From: CAYUVF01 sp964448045
GTDB lineage: Bacteria > Bacteroidota > Rhodothermia > Rhodothermales > Salinibacteraceae
Assembly (NCBI GenBank): GCA_964448045.1
Contig: CAYUVF010000056.1
Location: 1-30,788 of the forward strand
Length of the DNA stretch: 30,788 nucleotides
Reading direction: 5' to 3'
Part shown: positions 14,721 through 23,685 of the stretch, piece after piece
Position numbering within the stretch: the first letter of the stretch is position 1
Layout of the letters: the number at the start of each line of letters is the position of its first letter
Made by a program: the position numbers and the translations under genes
Notes under the pieces: model-generated
The model's input: only the letters and a program-made list of their open reading frames with translations
Told to the model about the DNA's origin: nothing
Database searches by the model: none

Positions 14721-17330
14721 ATGGAGATGGAGGAGGCCCCCGACAGCATGTGGCAGCGCATCGACGCCCTGTTGGATGCCGTCTGGGATTTGGACCCGGC
14801 TGAGCAGTCGGCCTTTCTGGATGAGGCGTGCGCGGGCCTGCCCGACCTCCGCACTGAGGTCGAGTCGCTGCTGGCGGCGGAGGCCCGCGCGCCCGACTTT
14901 TTGGACGGCGATGCGGCGTCGTTTGCCGGGCCGGCCTACGCCCGGGCGTTCGGCGGCGAGGCGGTGCCGCGGACGCGGCGCATCGGTCCGTATCGGCTCC
15001 TCGATGAGATTGGGCGGGGCGGGATGAGCCGCATCTTCCGCGCCGAGCGCGTCGACGGGGCCTTCGAGCACGAGGTGGCCGTCAAGCTGCTGCGCCTTGG
15101 CCTCGACTCGGAGGTCGCCCGCCGGCGGTTCCGGTTGGAGCAGCAGGTGCTCGCCACGCTCCAGCACCCCAACATCGCCCAGCTGCTGGACGGCGGCCTC
15201 ACCGACGACGACGTGCCCTACCTTGTGATGGAGCACGTGGACGGCGTGCCCATCACTGAGTACTGCGCCGCGCACGGGTGCGCTATCGACGAGCGGCTGG
15301 AGCTGCTCGCCACCGTCGGCGAGGCGCTGCAGTACGCCCATCGTAACCTCGTCGTCCACCGCGATCTCAAGCCATCGAACATCTTGATCACAGAGGACGG
15401 TACGGTCCAGCTGCTCGACTTCGGCATTGCCAAGCTGCTCGATGCCGATGCGGCCGGGTTCACCGTCCCGGCGACGCGCACCGGCCTCCGCCCCATGACG
15501 CCGGCGTACGCGGCGCCCGAGCAGGTGCGCGGAGAGGCCGTCAGCGCGGTGACCGATGTGTACCAGCTGGGTGTACTGGCGTACGAACTGTTCACCGGCC
15601 GGCGGCCCTACGAAGCGGCCGAGCGGAGTCCGTTCGAGGTGGAGCGCGCTGTGCTCAAGGAAACGCCCGCTCGCCCGTCCACAGCCGCCCGTTCATCGGT
15701 GTCGTCCGATTCGTCCGACGCGCCGTCGGCCCGCCGGGCGGAGGCGCTTCGGGGCGATCTGGACGCTATCGTGATGAAGGCGCTCCGCACGGAGCCCGAT
15801 GAGCGATATGCGTCCGCCGAGGCGTTCGTGGGGGATCTCGAACGCTACGACGCGGGCCGGCCGGTAGCGGCGCGGTCCCCCACGGCGGGGTATCGGATGC
15901 GCAAGTTTGTGCGGCGTCACACCGTGGGCGTGGTAGCCTCGGTGGCCGCCGTGCTCGTGGGGGCGCTGTTCGTCCTGATACTGATCCGCCAGCAGGCGCA
16001 GACGGCCCAGCAGCGCGACCGCGCCCAGGCCGAGGCCCAGGCGGCCGAGCAGGTGACGTCGTATCTGGTGGATCTGTTCGAAGCGAGCGACCCGGCCTCC
16101 GCACAGGATGCCGAGGTGACAGCGCAACAGCTGCTCCAGCGAGGCGAGCAGCGCGTCGATCAGCTCAACGATCAACCCGCCGTTCAGGCCGCGTTTCTGG
16201 ATGCCATGGGGCGGGCCCATCAGGGACTGGGCCACTACGACACGGCCCGTGCGATGATGCAGCGCTCGCTGCAGCTCCGCCGTGCGGCCTATGGGCCCCG
16301 GCATCCCGATGTCGCTGAAAGCCTCTCCCATCTGGCTGGGCTGTATGCCGAAGAGCGCCATTTCGAGCCCGCACTTCCGCTGTACCGGGAGGCCCTCTCG
16401 ATCCGCCGCGAGGTTTTCGGCCCCGATCATCCGCGGACGGCGCACGCGATGGGCGGGCTGGCCGTCGCGCTCCGCAACATGAACAAACCCGATTCGGCCC
16501 TGACGCTCGCGCGCCGCGTCCTCACCATCTACCGTCGCCATCGGGACCGCACCCATCCCGACGTGCTCAATGCCGAGCATGCCCTGGCCTACACGCTCCG
16601 GGCGCTGGGCCGCTACGAGGAGGGCGCATCGGTCTACCGCCGCGTGCTCGACAAGCAAATGCAGCGCTACGGGTCCCGCCACCCGGAGGTCGCCGCGACC
16701 CACAATGATTTGGGGTACTTGCTCAAGAAGCAAGGCAACTACGAAGCGGCTGCGCGCCATTATCGCAAGGCGCTGGATATCCGTCGCGCGGTGTTGGGGC
16801 CGGCGCATCCGAAGACGACGCTCATCATGCAAAACCTGGCAGGCACGCTCTGGGAGATGGAGCGCTACGACGAGGTAGAAGCCGTGCTGCGCGAGCGCGT
16901 GCGGGCTATCCGCAGCCATGCCCCGACGGATAGCACCCGCCTCGGGAGGGCGCTGGGCGGGCTGGGCCGATTTCTGGCGGGACGGGGACGGTTTGCCGAC
17001 GCCATCCCGCCGAAGCGCGACGTATACCGGATCTACCGCGCCCGCCACGGTGCATCGGCCCTGTACACCCTCTGCCAGGGCGGGGAACTGGGCGCGCTCC
17101 TCAAGGCCACGGGGCGCGGCCGCGCCGCCGATTCCTTGCTCCGTCGCCACCACGCCGCGCTCCAGGCCCGGCGCGACACCATTTTGCAGCACCGCGACCG
17201 GTACACGCGGCTGGATGTGCAGCACAACCTCCGGGCGATGATCGACATTTTCGAGCAGCAGGGCCTCACGGCGTGGGTGCAGCGCTACGCCTCCCTGAAC
17301 GATGACTACACGCCCTCTGATACCGGATAG
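14721..17330 (+). CDS. Membrane Ser/Thr protein kinase with TPR repeats
   Basis: A Hanks-type kinase of 869 residues. The kinase domain spans about 88-375: glycine loop GRGGMS (98-103), catalytic lysine K122 (AVKLL), HRDLKPSN (213-220), DFG (233-235) and APEQ (265-268). A Ser-rich linker (320-337) lies inside the C-lobe. A single membrane helix is at about 402-422, followed by a Gln/Ala-rich coiled coil and then TPR units of the Kinesin-light-chain type (about 490-770; each with YGPRHPDVA-like repeats of 42 residues). The kinase is therefore inside the cell and the TPR part on the periplasmic side, where it may sense a partner. It directly follows the ECF sigma gene and most likely controls it. 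A hairpin at 17354-17377 may end the transcript. Confidence 0.95.
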   Translation: MEMEEAPDSMWQRIDALLDAVWDLDPAEQSAFLDEACAGLPDLRTEVESLLAAEARAPDFLDGDAASFAGPAYARAFGGEAVPRTRRIGPYRLLDEIGRGGMSRIFRAERVDGAFEHEVAVKLLRLGLDSEVARRRFRLEQQVLATLQHPNIAQLLDGGLTDDDVPYLVMEHVDGVPITEYCAAHGCAIDERLELLATVGEALQYAHRNLVVHRDLKPSNILITEDGTVQLLDFGIAKLLDADAAGFTVPATRTGLRPMTPAYAAPEQVRGEAVSAVTDVYQLGVLAYELFTGRRPYEAAERSPFEVERAVLKETPARPSTAARSSVSSDSSDAPSARRAEALRGDLDAIVMKALRTEPDERYASAEAFVGDLERYDAGRPVAARSPTAGYRMRKFVRRHTVGVVASVAAVLVGALFVLILIRQQAQTAQQRDRAQAEAQAAEQVTSYLVDLFEASDPASAQDAEVTAQQLLQRGEQRVDQLNDQPAVQAAFLDAMGRAHQGLGHYDTARAMMQRSLQLRRAAYGPRHPDVAESLSHLAGLYAEERHFEPALPLYREALSIRREVFGPDHPRTAHAMGGLAVALRNMNKPDSALTLARRVLTIYRRHRDRTHPDVLNAEHALAYTLRALGRYEEGASVYRRVLDKQMQRYGSRHPEVAATHNDLGYLLKKQGNYEAAARHYRKALDIRRAVLGPAHPKTTLIMQNLAGTLWEMERYDEVEAVLRERVRAIRSHAPTDSTRLGRALGGLGRFLAGRGRFADAIPPKRDVYRIYRARHGASALYTLCQGGELGALLKATGRGRAADSLLRRHHAALQARRDTILQHRDRYTRLDVQHNLRAMIDIFEQQGLTAWVQRYASLNDDYTPSDTG

Positions 17331-17353
17331 GGCGAGCGGATAGAGCGAGGCTG

Positions 17354-17377
17354 CATCGGGGGGCAGCCCCGCCGATG
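17354..17377 (+). terminator. Hairpin after the kinase gene
   Basis: CATCGG and CCGATG (outer 6 bp) with GGGG/CCCC inside and a CAG loop, 24 bases past the kinase stop. One G is bulged. No T-run follows, so intrinsic termination is uncertain. Confidence 0.45.
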
Positions 17378-17416
17378 TAACAATGTAGATGGCCGATGCG
17401 AAGAGCCGGGGAAGCA

Positions 17417-17446
17417 TTGACAGGGAGAAGCCCCGCCTCCTATCTT
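17417..17446 (+). promoter_or_regulatory. Candidate promoter for the acyl-CoA synthetase/GNAT gene
   Basis: TTGACA (17417-17422), 18 bases, then TATCTT (17441-17446), placed 48 bases before the ATG at 17494. The downstream box extended as TATCTTGG is also one change from the Bacteroidota TAnnTTTG element. Activity is inferred from sequence only. Confidence 0.5.
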
Positions 17447-17493
17447 GGCCATCGACGCTCCACTGCTGATGCCATCACCAACCCGGCCTATTC

Positions 17494-20253
17494 ATGGCTT
17501 CCTCCTCTCCTGCTTCCGATTCGTCGGCTTCCGATCCCACGACCGATCCGTCGTACGACCTTTTTCGGCCGCGCCGCCAGCCGCTTGATGCCATCTTTGA
17601 GCCGGAGCACGTCGCCGTCATTGGCGCCAGCGACGACCCCGATAGTGTGGGGCGCACGCTGCTGTGGAATCTGGTGAGCAATCCCTTCGGTGGGACGATC
17701 TATCCGGTAAATCCCAACCGCAAGAATGCGCTCGGCATCAAAGCGTATCCGTCCATCAAAGACGTCCCGGCGGAGGTCGACCTCGCGCTGATTGCGACGC
17801 CGGCGCACACGGTGCCGGGCATCGTGGAGGAGTGCGTCGAGGCGGGCGTGAAAGGCGTCATCATCATCTCGGCGGGCTTTAAGGAGATTGGCGAAAAAGG
17901 AGCCGAGCTGGAGCACCAGATCCAGGCAGCGGCCGAGCAGGGCCCGACCCGCATCGTGGGGCCCAACTGCCTCGGTGTGATGCGCCCGCCGACGGGCCTC
18001 AACGCGACCTTCGCGAGCGCCCTCGCCCAGCAGGGCAATGTGGGCTTCATCAGCCAGAGCGGCGCGCTGCTGACGGCGATCCTTGACTGGAGCTTCCGCG
18101 AAAATGTGGGCTTCAGCGCGTTCGTCTCGGCCGGGTCGATGCTCGACGTCGACTGGGGCGATCTCATCTTCTACCTCGGCGACGATCCGCATACCAAGAG
18201 CATCGTGCTCTACATGGAGTCGATCATCAACGCACGGTCGTTCCTCTCGGCGGCGCGCGAGGTGGCGCGGCATAAGCCCATCATCGTCATCAAGGCGGGG
18301 CGGACGAAGGCGGCGGCCAAGGCGGCGGCGTCCCATACGGGCACCCTCACCGGCAGCGACGCCGTGCTCGACGCGGCCTTTCGGCGGACGGGCGTACTGC
18401 GCGTCAATCAGATTGACGACCTCTTCTCGATGGCCGAGGTGCTTGCCAAGCAGCCCCGCCCTCGTGGATCGAACCTCACCATCGTCACCAACGCCGGCGG
18501 GCCGGGCGTGCTCGCGACCGATGCGCTCATCAGCGAAGGCGGCACGCTGACCGAACTCACCGAGGCCACCATGGAGGGGCTGGACGAGGTGCTGCCGCCC
18601 GCGTGGAGCCACAGCAATCCGGTGGATATCCTGGGCGATGCCGGGCCGGAGCGCTACGCGCAGGCGATCGATTTGGCCAACGCCGACGACCACACCGACG
18701 GCCTGCTCGTGGTGCTCACACCCCAGGCGATGACCGAGCCGACCGACACGGCCCGCAAGCTCGCCGCCCGCGCCGAGGATCCGCGCAAGCCGATTCTCGC
18801 CAGCTGGATGGGCGGATCGGCCGTGGCGCCGGGGGAGCGCCTGTTAAACGAGGCCGGCCTGCCCACCTTCGGCTATCCGGATGCCGCGGCGCGCGCCTTC
18901 AACAATATGTGGCGCTACAGCTACAACCTGCGCGGCCTCTACGAAACGCCGATGATGCCCGAAGACGAAATCGGCCGGCCCGACCGCGACGCGGCCGAGG
19001 CGCTCGTCAACGCCGCGCACGACGACGGCCGCGTGCTGCTGACCGAGCACGAGTCGAAGCAGGTGCTCGACGCCTACGGCATCACCACCGTCGAAACGCG
19101 CATTGCCGAAACCGTTGATGAGGCCGTTGCCCACGCCGACGACATCGGCTACCCCGTCGTGCTTAAGCTGCACTCGCACAGCATCACGCACAAAACCGAC
19201 GTCGGCGGTGTGCAGCTCGACCTCGAAGACGCCGAGCACGTCCGCGCCGCGTTCGATCGCATCGAGTCCGGCGTATCGAGCGACGGCTTCGACGGCGTCA
19301 CCGTCCAGCCGATGCTCGACCTCAGCGGGTACGAGCTAATCATCGGCAGCAGCATCGATCAGCAGTTCGGCCCAGTGCTGCTCTTCGGGACGGGCGGCAC
19401 GCTCGTGGAGGTCTACAAGGACCGCGCGCTGGCGCTGCCACCGCTCAACACGACGCTCGCCCGCCGCATGATGGAGCAGACGAAGGTGTACGATGCGCTC
19501 GAAGGCGTCCGCGGGCAGGAAGGCGTCGACCTCGACACGCTCGAAAAGATGCTCGTGCGCTTCAGCCAGCTCGTCGTCGAGCAGCCGCGCATCAAAGAGA
19601 TTGACATCAACCCGATGCTGGCCTCCGCGGACCGGATCGTGGCGCTCGATGCGCGGATCGTCCTGCATCCGTATTCAGCGGACGAGGAGGAGTTGCCCGA
19701 GCCCGCCATCCGCCCCTATCCGCAGCAGTACGTGGACACGTGGACCTCGCGCAGCGGCAAAGCCATCACCATCCGCCCGATCCGCTCCGAGGATGAGCCG
19801 AAGCTGGTCGAGTTCCACAAGAAGCTGTCCGAGCGAAGCGTCTACCTGCGCTACGCCAGCCTGATGAAGATGAGCCAGCGGGTGGCGCACGAGCGGCTCG
19901 CGCGCATCTGTCACATCGATTACGACCGCGAGATGGCGCTCGTGGCCGAGTACACCAATCCCGAAACGGGCAACGACGAAATCATCGCCGTGGGGCGCCT
20001 CACGAAAGAGCCCGGCACCAAAAGCGCCGAGTTTGCGATGCTTGTCATCGACGCGTTCCAGCGGGAGGGCATCGGGACGGAGCTACTGCGACGGCTCGTG
20101 CAGGTGGGCCGCGACGAAGGGCTCGACCGCATCACGGCCGACATCCTCGTGCAGAACCGGGCGATGCAGCACGTCAGCGAAAAGCTCGGTTTCGAGGTCG
20201 TGCACAGCGGCGATTTCGCCGACCAGATGGTCAAAGCCGTGAAAACGCTGTAG
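17494..20253 (+). CDS. Acyl-CoA synthetase (ADP-forming)/GNAT acetyltransferase fusion
   Basis: A four-domain cytoplasmic protein of 919 residues. A Rossmann CoA-binding domain (about 30-155, with VIGASDDP at 42-49) is followed by two succinyl-CoA-ligase-like domains (about 160-470), an ATP-grasp domain (about 500-735; THKTDVGGVQLDL is its signature) and a GNAT domain (about 757-919; acetyl-CoA loop QREGIG at 856-861). This is the layout of Pat/YfiQ protein lysine acetyltransferases, which modify enzymes such as acetyl-CoA synthetase. Unusually for a purely regulatory Pat, the phosphohistidine of active ADP-forming synthetases is retained: H281 in ASHTGTLTGSD. The protein may therefore make acyl-CoA and ATP as well as acetylate proteins. 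The gene stands alone between two regulators, with its own promoter-like sequence and a terminator overlapping its stop. Confidence 0.92.
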   Translation: MASSSPASDSSASDPTTDPSYDLFRPRRQPLDAIFEPEHVAVIGASDDPDSVGRTLLWNLVSNPFGGTIYPVNPNRKNALGIKAYPSIKDVPAEVDLALIATPAHTVPGIVEECVEAGVKGVIIISAGFKEIGEKGAELEHQIQAAAEQGPTRIVGPNCLGVMRPPTGLNATFASALAQQGNVGFISQSGALLTAILDWSFRENVGFSAFVSAGSMLDVDWGDLIFYLGDDPHTKSIVLYMESIINARSFLSAAREVARHKPIIVIKAGRTKAAAKAAASHTGTLTGSDAVLDAAFRRTGVLRVNQIDDLFSMAEVLAKQPRPRGSNLTIVTNAGGPGVLATDALISEGGTLTELTEATMEGLDEVLPPAWSHSNPVDILGDAGPERYAQAIDLANADDHTDGLLVVLTPQAMTEPTDTARKLAARAEDPRKPILASWMGGSAVAPGERLLNEAGLPTFGYPDAAARAFNNMWRYSYNLRGLYETPMMPEDEIGRPDRDAAEALVNAAHDDGRVLLTEHESKQVLDAYGITTVETRIAETVDEAVAHADDIGYPVVLKLHSHSITHKTDVGGVQLDLEDAEHVRAAFDRIESGVSSDGFDGVTVQPMLDLSGYELIIGSSIDQQFGPVLLFGTGGTLVEVYKDRALALPPLNTTLARRMMEQTKVYDALEGVRGQEGVDLDTLEKMLVRFSQLVVEQPRIKEIDINPMLASADRIVALDARIVLHPYSADEEELPEPAIRPYPQQYVDTWTSRSGKAITIRPIRSEDEPKLVEFHKKLSERSVYLRYASLMKMSQRVAHERLARICHIDYDREMALVAEYTNPETGNDEIIAVGRLTKEPGTKSAEFAMLVIDAFQREGIGTELLRRLVQVGRDEGLDRITADILVQNRAMQHVSEKLGFEVVHSGDFADQMVKAVKTL

Positions 20254-20298
20254 CGCGCGGGATCGTGCCAAGACTGTAACGCCGCAGCGTTTTCTTTT
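20241..20298 (+). terminator. Terminator overlapping the stop of the synthetase/GNAT gene
   Basis: GAAAACGCTG (20241-20250) and CAGCGTTTTC (20285-20294) are perfect 10-bp inverted repeats, followed by TTTT. The left arm covers the last three sense codons (AAA ACG CTG) before the TAG. An alternative shorter stem AACGC/GCGTT at 20278-20291 could form in its place. Confidence 0.55.
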
Positions 20299-20394
20299 CG
20301 GCCGGTCGTCAGTTTACCTGATCCGATAGGCGTCGTGCCCAGTGGCATCGCGCCGACGAAGGATGCGAACGGAGACCGATCAGGGGACGCGACC

Positions 20395-21573
20395 ATGGCG
20401 GAGGACGCCTCAAAAGCCGAGCTGCAGGCCGAAGTGAAGCGCTTGCAAGCGGCGGCGCGTCGCGCAGAGACGACGGCCCGGCAGGCCGAAGCGCAGGCGG
20501 AGGCGACCGGCCGCGTGTTGCAGATGACCGGATACGTGCCGATCCGCGTGAAGATGGATGCCCACGGCGCCGTCGAATCGGTGCATCCGGGTGACGAGAC
20601 CGATCCGGTGGACTCTATCGATTGGACGCAGCTTGCCGATCAGCCCCTCTTTCGCTGGCAGGTGCATCGCGTGGAGCAGACGGGCACGGCGGCGCGCTTC
20701 GAACTCATGCTGGAAGGGCGTGAGCATCCCATCCGCGTCGTCCTCACGCCTCGTTCCGGCGCATCCGAGCGCTGTCTCTGGGGCGCCATCCGGGACGAGA
20801 CCGCGCCCGAAGCCAGCGCGCGCACATCCGGGCCGCTGGGGGCGCTTCAGGCGCTGGCAGGTATCGAGAGGGACCGCCTGCGCTCGGCCTTGCTGGCGAA
20901 CCTGACGCACGAGATCCGCACCCCGCTCACCGTCATCCTCGGCTTCACGTCGATGCTCAGGCGGGGGCTGCAGGAGCGCTATCACCGCTTTATCCACATC
21001 ATCGAACGGAGCGGCCGCCGCCTTCTGCTGATGCTCGATACGCTGATGGATCTGGCCCAGTTGGAGGCCGATACGCTGGAGCTGGAGCCCGAGTCTTGCA
21101 ACGTGCTCGACGTGGTGCAGAGCACGGCAATGCACTACGTTTCTCTGGCCGAAAGCAAAAACCTGACGTTTGAGATCGACCTGCCTCCCGTCGCCGCCTC
21201 GGCCCGGCTCGATCCCGACCGTTTCGAGCGCGCGATGAGGCATCTAATTGACAACGCGATCAAGTTTACCGACGAGGGGGGCGTCACCATCACCGCCACG
21301 TCTACCGACGACGCCGTACTGATCCAGGTACGCGATACGGGCGTAGGCATCGAGCAGGCGTTCATGCCGCACGTCTTCGAGGCGTTTGCGCAGGAGAGCG
21401 AGGGCCTGAGCCGGACGCATCAGGGCAGCGGGATTGGCTTGCATGTGGCCGAGCGTCTCATCGAACGGATGGGTGGACAGATCACCGTCGAAAGCGAAAA
21501 GGGACGGGGCAGCGTCTTCACCGTGATGGTGCCCTGCGCGTGCTGCTCGGAGTCGGTGCACGCAGCGGCCTGA
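20395..21573 (+). CDS. Soluble sensor histidine kinase
   Basis: A two-component histidine kinase with no membrane segment, so it senses in the cytoplasm. From the ATG at 20395 it has 392 residues; an upstream in-frame GTG at 20335 would add 20 polar residues. An N-terminal Ala/Glu-rich coiled coil (about 5-40) leads into a short PAS-like domain (about 42-135). The dimerisation/phospho-acceptor domain has H172 in NLTHEIRTPL. The ATPase domain carries the N box HLIDNAIKFTD (about 282-292), G1 DTGVGI, F box FEAFAQES and G2 GSGIGLHVAERL. All catalytic boxes are intact. No response regulator gene is adjacent, so it is an orphan in this window. The tail ends CACCSESVHAAA with three cysteines close together. 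Confidence 0.93.
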   Translation: MAEDASKAELQAEVKRLQAAARRAETTARQAEAQAEATGRVLQMTGYVPIRVKMDAHGAVESVHPGDETDPVDSIDWTQLADQPLFRWQVHRVEQTGTAARFELMLEGREHPIRVVLTPRSGASERCLWGAIRDETAPEASARTSGPLGALQALAGIERDRLRSALLANLTHEIRTPLTVILGFTSMLRRGLQERYHRFIHIIERSGRRLLLMLDTLMDLAQLEADTLELEPESCNVLDVVQSTAMHYVSLAESKNLTFEIDLPPVAASARLDPDRFERAMRHLIDNAIKFTDEGGVTITATSTDDAVLIQVRDTGVGIEQAFMPHVFEAFAQESEGLSRTHQGSGIGLHVAERLIERMGGQITVESEKGRGSVFTVMVPCACCSESVHAAA

Positions 21574-21840
21574 TACGGATTCCGTCTTGCGATGTCGGCA
21601 TACATCGTGGGTGTGGATACCCATACACGCCGTAGCGGCACGCACCGCCCCCCTTCGGCTCCCCGATGGCGCGTCTCTACCCGGAACCGGAAAAATCGAT
21701 GCAGCCACGATTTTCTGGTAGCTGCGAAACCATTTCTCTGAAAGCAGGGTGGATAGTAGAGACAACCCGCGGTTGTCTTTACGTAAGGATGGAAATGGAT
21801 GGTGAGCGATGTGCCATCGTTTTTGTCGATTTGGTATTAC
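21574..21840. other. Intergenic region between the histidine kinase and groEL
   Basis: Convergent gap without a credible gene. It contains a hairpin at 21760-21778 and, at its right end, the groEL terminator. The AT content rises toward the groEL side. Open frames through it are continuations of antisense frames of the two flanking genes. Confidence 0.5.
21760..21780 (+). terminator. Hairpin with short T-run after the histidine kinase
   Basis: AGACAACC and GGTTGTCT form a perfect 8-bp stem around CGC, followed by TT. It lies 187 bases past the kinase stop. The T-run is short, so the call is tentative. Confidence 0.4.
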
Positions 21841-21884
21841 ACCAAAACAAAAAGGCAGCGCCCCGTGATGGAGCGCTGCCTTTT
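21841..21884 (-). terminator. Intrinsic terminator of groEL
   Basis: On the minus strand GGCAGCGC (21880-21873) pairs with GCGCTGCC (21861-21854) around an 11-base loop, followed by TTTTTGTTTT. It starts 34 bases past the groEL stop. A classic Rho-independent terminator. Confidence 0.9.
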
Positions 21885-21914
21885 GCGGTTGTGTTGGCGC
21901 TGAGGGGGATGGGT

Positions 21915-23594
21915 TTACATCATGCCACCCATACCGCCCATGCCGCCCATGCCACCCATGCCGGCCGGCATGCCACCGCCGCCGCCACCGGGGCCACCGC
22001 CGTTGCCATCGTCGTCGTCCGTTTCCTCATCGGCCACAACCGACTCGGTCGTGAGCATGAGGGCAGCGACCGACGCGGCGTTTTCAAGCGCCGAGCGGAC
22101 AACTTTGGTGGGGTCGAGTACGCCGTCTTGGAGGAGGTTGCTGTACTCCTCGGTGCGGGCGTTAAAGCCGAAGTCGCCTTCAGCGTCCTTCACTTTCTGG
22201 ACGACAATGGAACCTTCGTGGCCCGCGTTCTCGGCCAGCTGGCGCAGCGGTGCTTCGAGCGCGTGACGGATGATCGAGACGCCCGTCTCCTGCTCGCGGT
22301 TCGCCACTTCGACGTTGTCGAGCACCTTGAGGGCGCGGAGGTAAGCTACGCCGCCACCGGGCAGCACGCCTTCTTCGACGGCTGCGCGCGTGGCGTGCAG
22401 GGCATCTTCCACGCGGGCTTTTTTCTCTTTCATCTCCGGCTCTGTGGCTGCGCCGACCTTCAGTACGGCGACGCCACCGACGAGCTTGGCCAGGCGCTCT
22501 TGCAGCTTCTCCTGGTCGTAGTCGCTGGTGGACGTCGACATTTGCTGCTTGATCTGGTTGGCGCGGGCCTGGATCTGTTCTTTCTCTCCGGCGCCGTCAA
22601 CCAGCGTCGTCTCATCCTTATCGATCACGACGCGACCGGCTTTGCCGAGCTGGTCGAGCGTGGTGTTTTCGAGACGATAGCCTTTCTCCTCGCTAATGAC
22701 GGTACCGCCCGTCAGCACGGCGAGGTCTTCGAGCATGGCCTTGCGGCGATCGCCAAAGCCCGGCGCTTTCACGGCGGCCACCTTCAGCGTGCCGCGCAGC
22801 TTGTTCACGACGAGCGTAGCGAGGGCTTCGCCTTCGACGTCTTCCGCGACGATCAGCAGGGGCTCGCCCATCTGGGAGACCTTCTCCAGCACGGGGAGCA
22901 GATCCTGCATGTTGTTGATCTTATCGTCGTAGATCAAGAGGTTGACGTCTTCGAGCACCGCCTCCATCTCTTCGGAGTTGGTGACGAAGTAGGGGGAGAG
23001 GTAGCCGCGGTCGAACTGCATACCTTCCACGACATCGAGCGTCGTCTCGGTGCCGCGCGCCTCTTCGACGGTGATGACGCCATCCTTGCCGACCTTGTCG
23101 AAGGCATTGGCAATCAGGGTGCCGATCTCCTCATCGTTGTTGGCGGAGATCGTGGCGACCTGCGAGATTTCGTTCTTCCCCGCAATGGTGTCGCTCTGCT
23201 CGCGGAGATTTGCTACGACGGCCTGCACGGCGGCGTCGATGCCCCGCTTCAGCTCCATCGGGTTGGCACCGGCCGTGACGTTCTTGAGGCCCGTGGTAAT
23301 GATGGACTGCGCCAGGACGGTCGCGGTCGTCGTGCCGTCGCCCGCGATGTCGGAGGTCTTCGTTGCGACCTCTTTCACCATCTGGGCGCCGATGTTTTCG
23401 ACCTTTTTCTTCAGGTCGATTTCTTTCGCTACCGTGACGCCATCCTTGGTCACCGTCGGGGCGCCGAAGGATTTTTCGATGACAACGTTGCGGCCACGCG
23501 GGCCGAGCGTCACCTTGACGGCTTGGGCAAGCTTATCCACGCCGCTCTTAAGAGCGTTGCGGGCTTCCGAGTCAAAGGTGATTCGTTTAGACAT
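21915..23594 (-). CDS. groL: Chaperonin GroEL (60 kDa)
   Basis: The ATP-dependent folding chamber subunit, forming two seven-membered rings with the GroES lid. The 559 residues match the family from MSKRITFDSEARNALKSGVD to the flexible Gly-Gly-Met tail (GMGGMGGMGGMGGMM). The nucleotide-binding blocks TLGPRGRNVV (29-38) and GDGTTTATVLA (86-96) are present, as is the conserved block ALEAPLRQLAENAG in the C-terminal equatorial domain. The tail has an insert GGGPGGGGGG before the GGM repeats. It is preceded by groES at 91 bases and ends in a strong terminator, so the two form one heat-shock operon under the CIRCE element upstream of groES. Confidence 0.99.
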   Translation of the reverse strand: MSKRITFDSEARNALKSGVDKLAQAVKVTLGPRGRNVVIEKSFGAPTVTKDGVTVAKEIDLKKKVENIGAQMVKEVATKTSDIAGDGTTTATVLAQSIITTGLKNVTAGANPMELKRGIDAAVQAVVANLREQSDTIAGKNEISQVATISANNDEEIGTLIANAFDKVGKDGVITVEEARGTETTLDVVEGMQFDRGYLSPYFVTNSEEMEAVLEDVNLLIYDDKINNMQDLLPVLEKVSQMGEPLLIVAEDVEGEALATLVVNKLRGTLKVAAVKAPGFGDRRKAMLEDLAVLTGGTVISEEKGYRLENTTLDQLGKAGRVVIDKDETTLVDGAGEKEQIQARANQIKQQMSTSTSDYDQEKLQERLAKLVGGVAVLKVGAATEPEMKEKKARVEDALHATRAAVEEGVLPGGGVAYLRALKVLDNVEVANREQETGVSIIRHALEAPLRQLAENAGHEGSIVVQKVKDAEGDFGFNARTEEYSNLLQDGVLDPTKVVRSALENAASVAALMLTTESVVADEETDDDDGNGGGPGGGGGGMPAGMGGMGGMGGMGGMM

Positions 23595-23685
23595 AAGGGG
23601 TATCGTGCGTTCTTGTGGTGGTCTTTACCGTGTGATGTGTAGAGCTACGAGGCTGCGTGTGAAACGCACCCCCTGCGCCGACGAC

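Noticed and set aside
15693..17417. 574-codon open frame antisense to the TPR part of the kinase
   Set aside because: It mirrors a repetitive GC-rich coding region; the sense protein is coherent throughout.
21666..23642. 658-codon open frame antisense to groEL
   Set aside because: GroEL is unmistakable on the minus strand; the long antisense frame follows from its codon bias.
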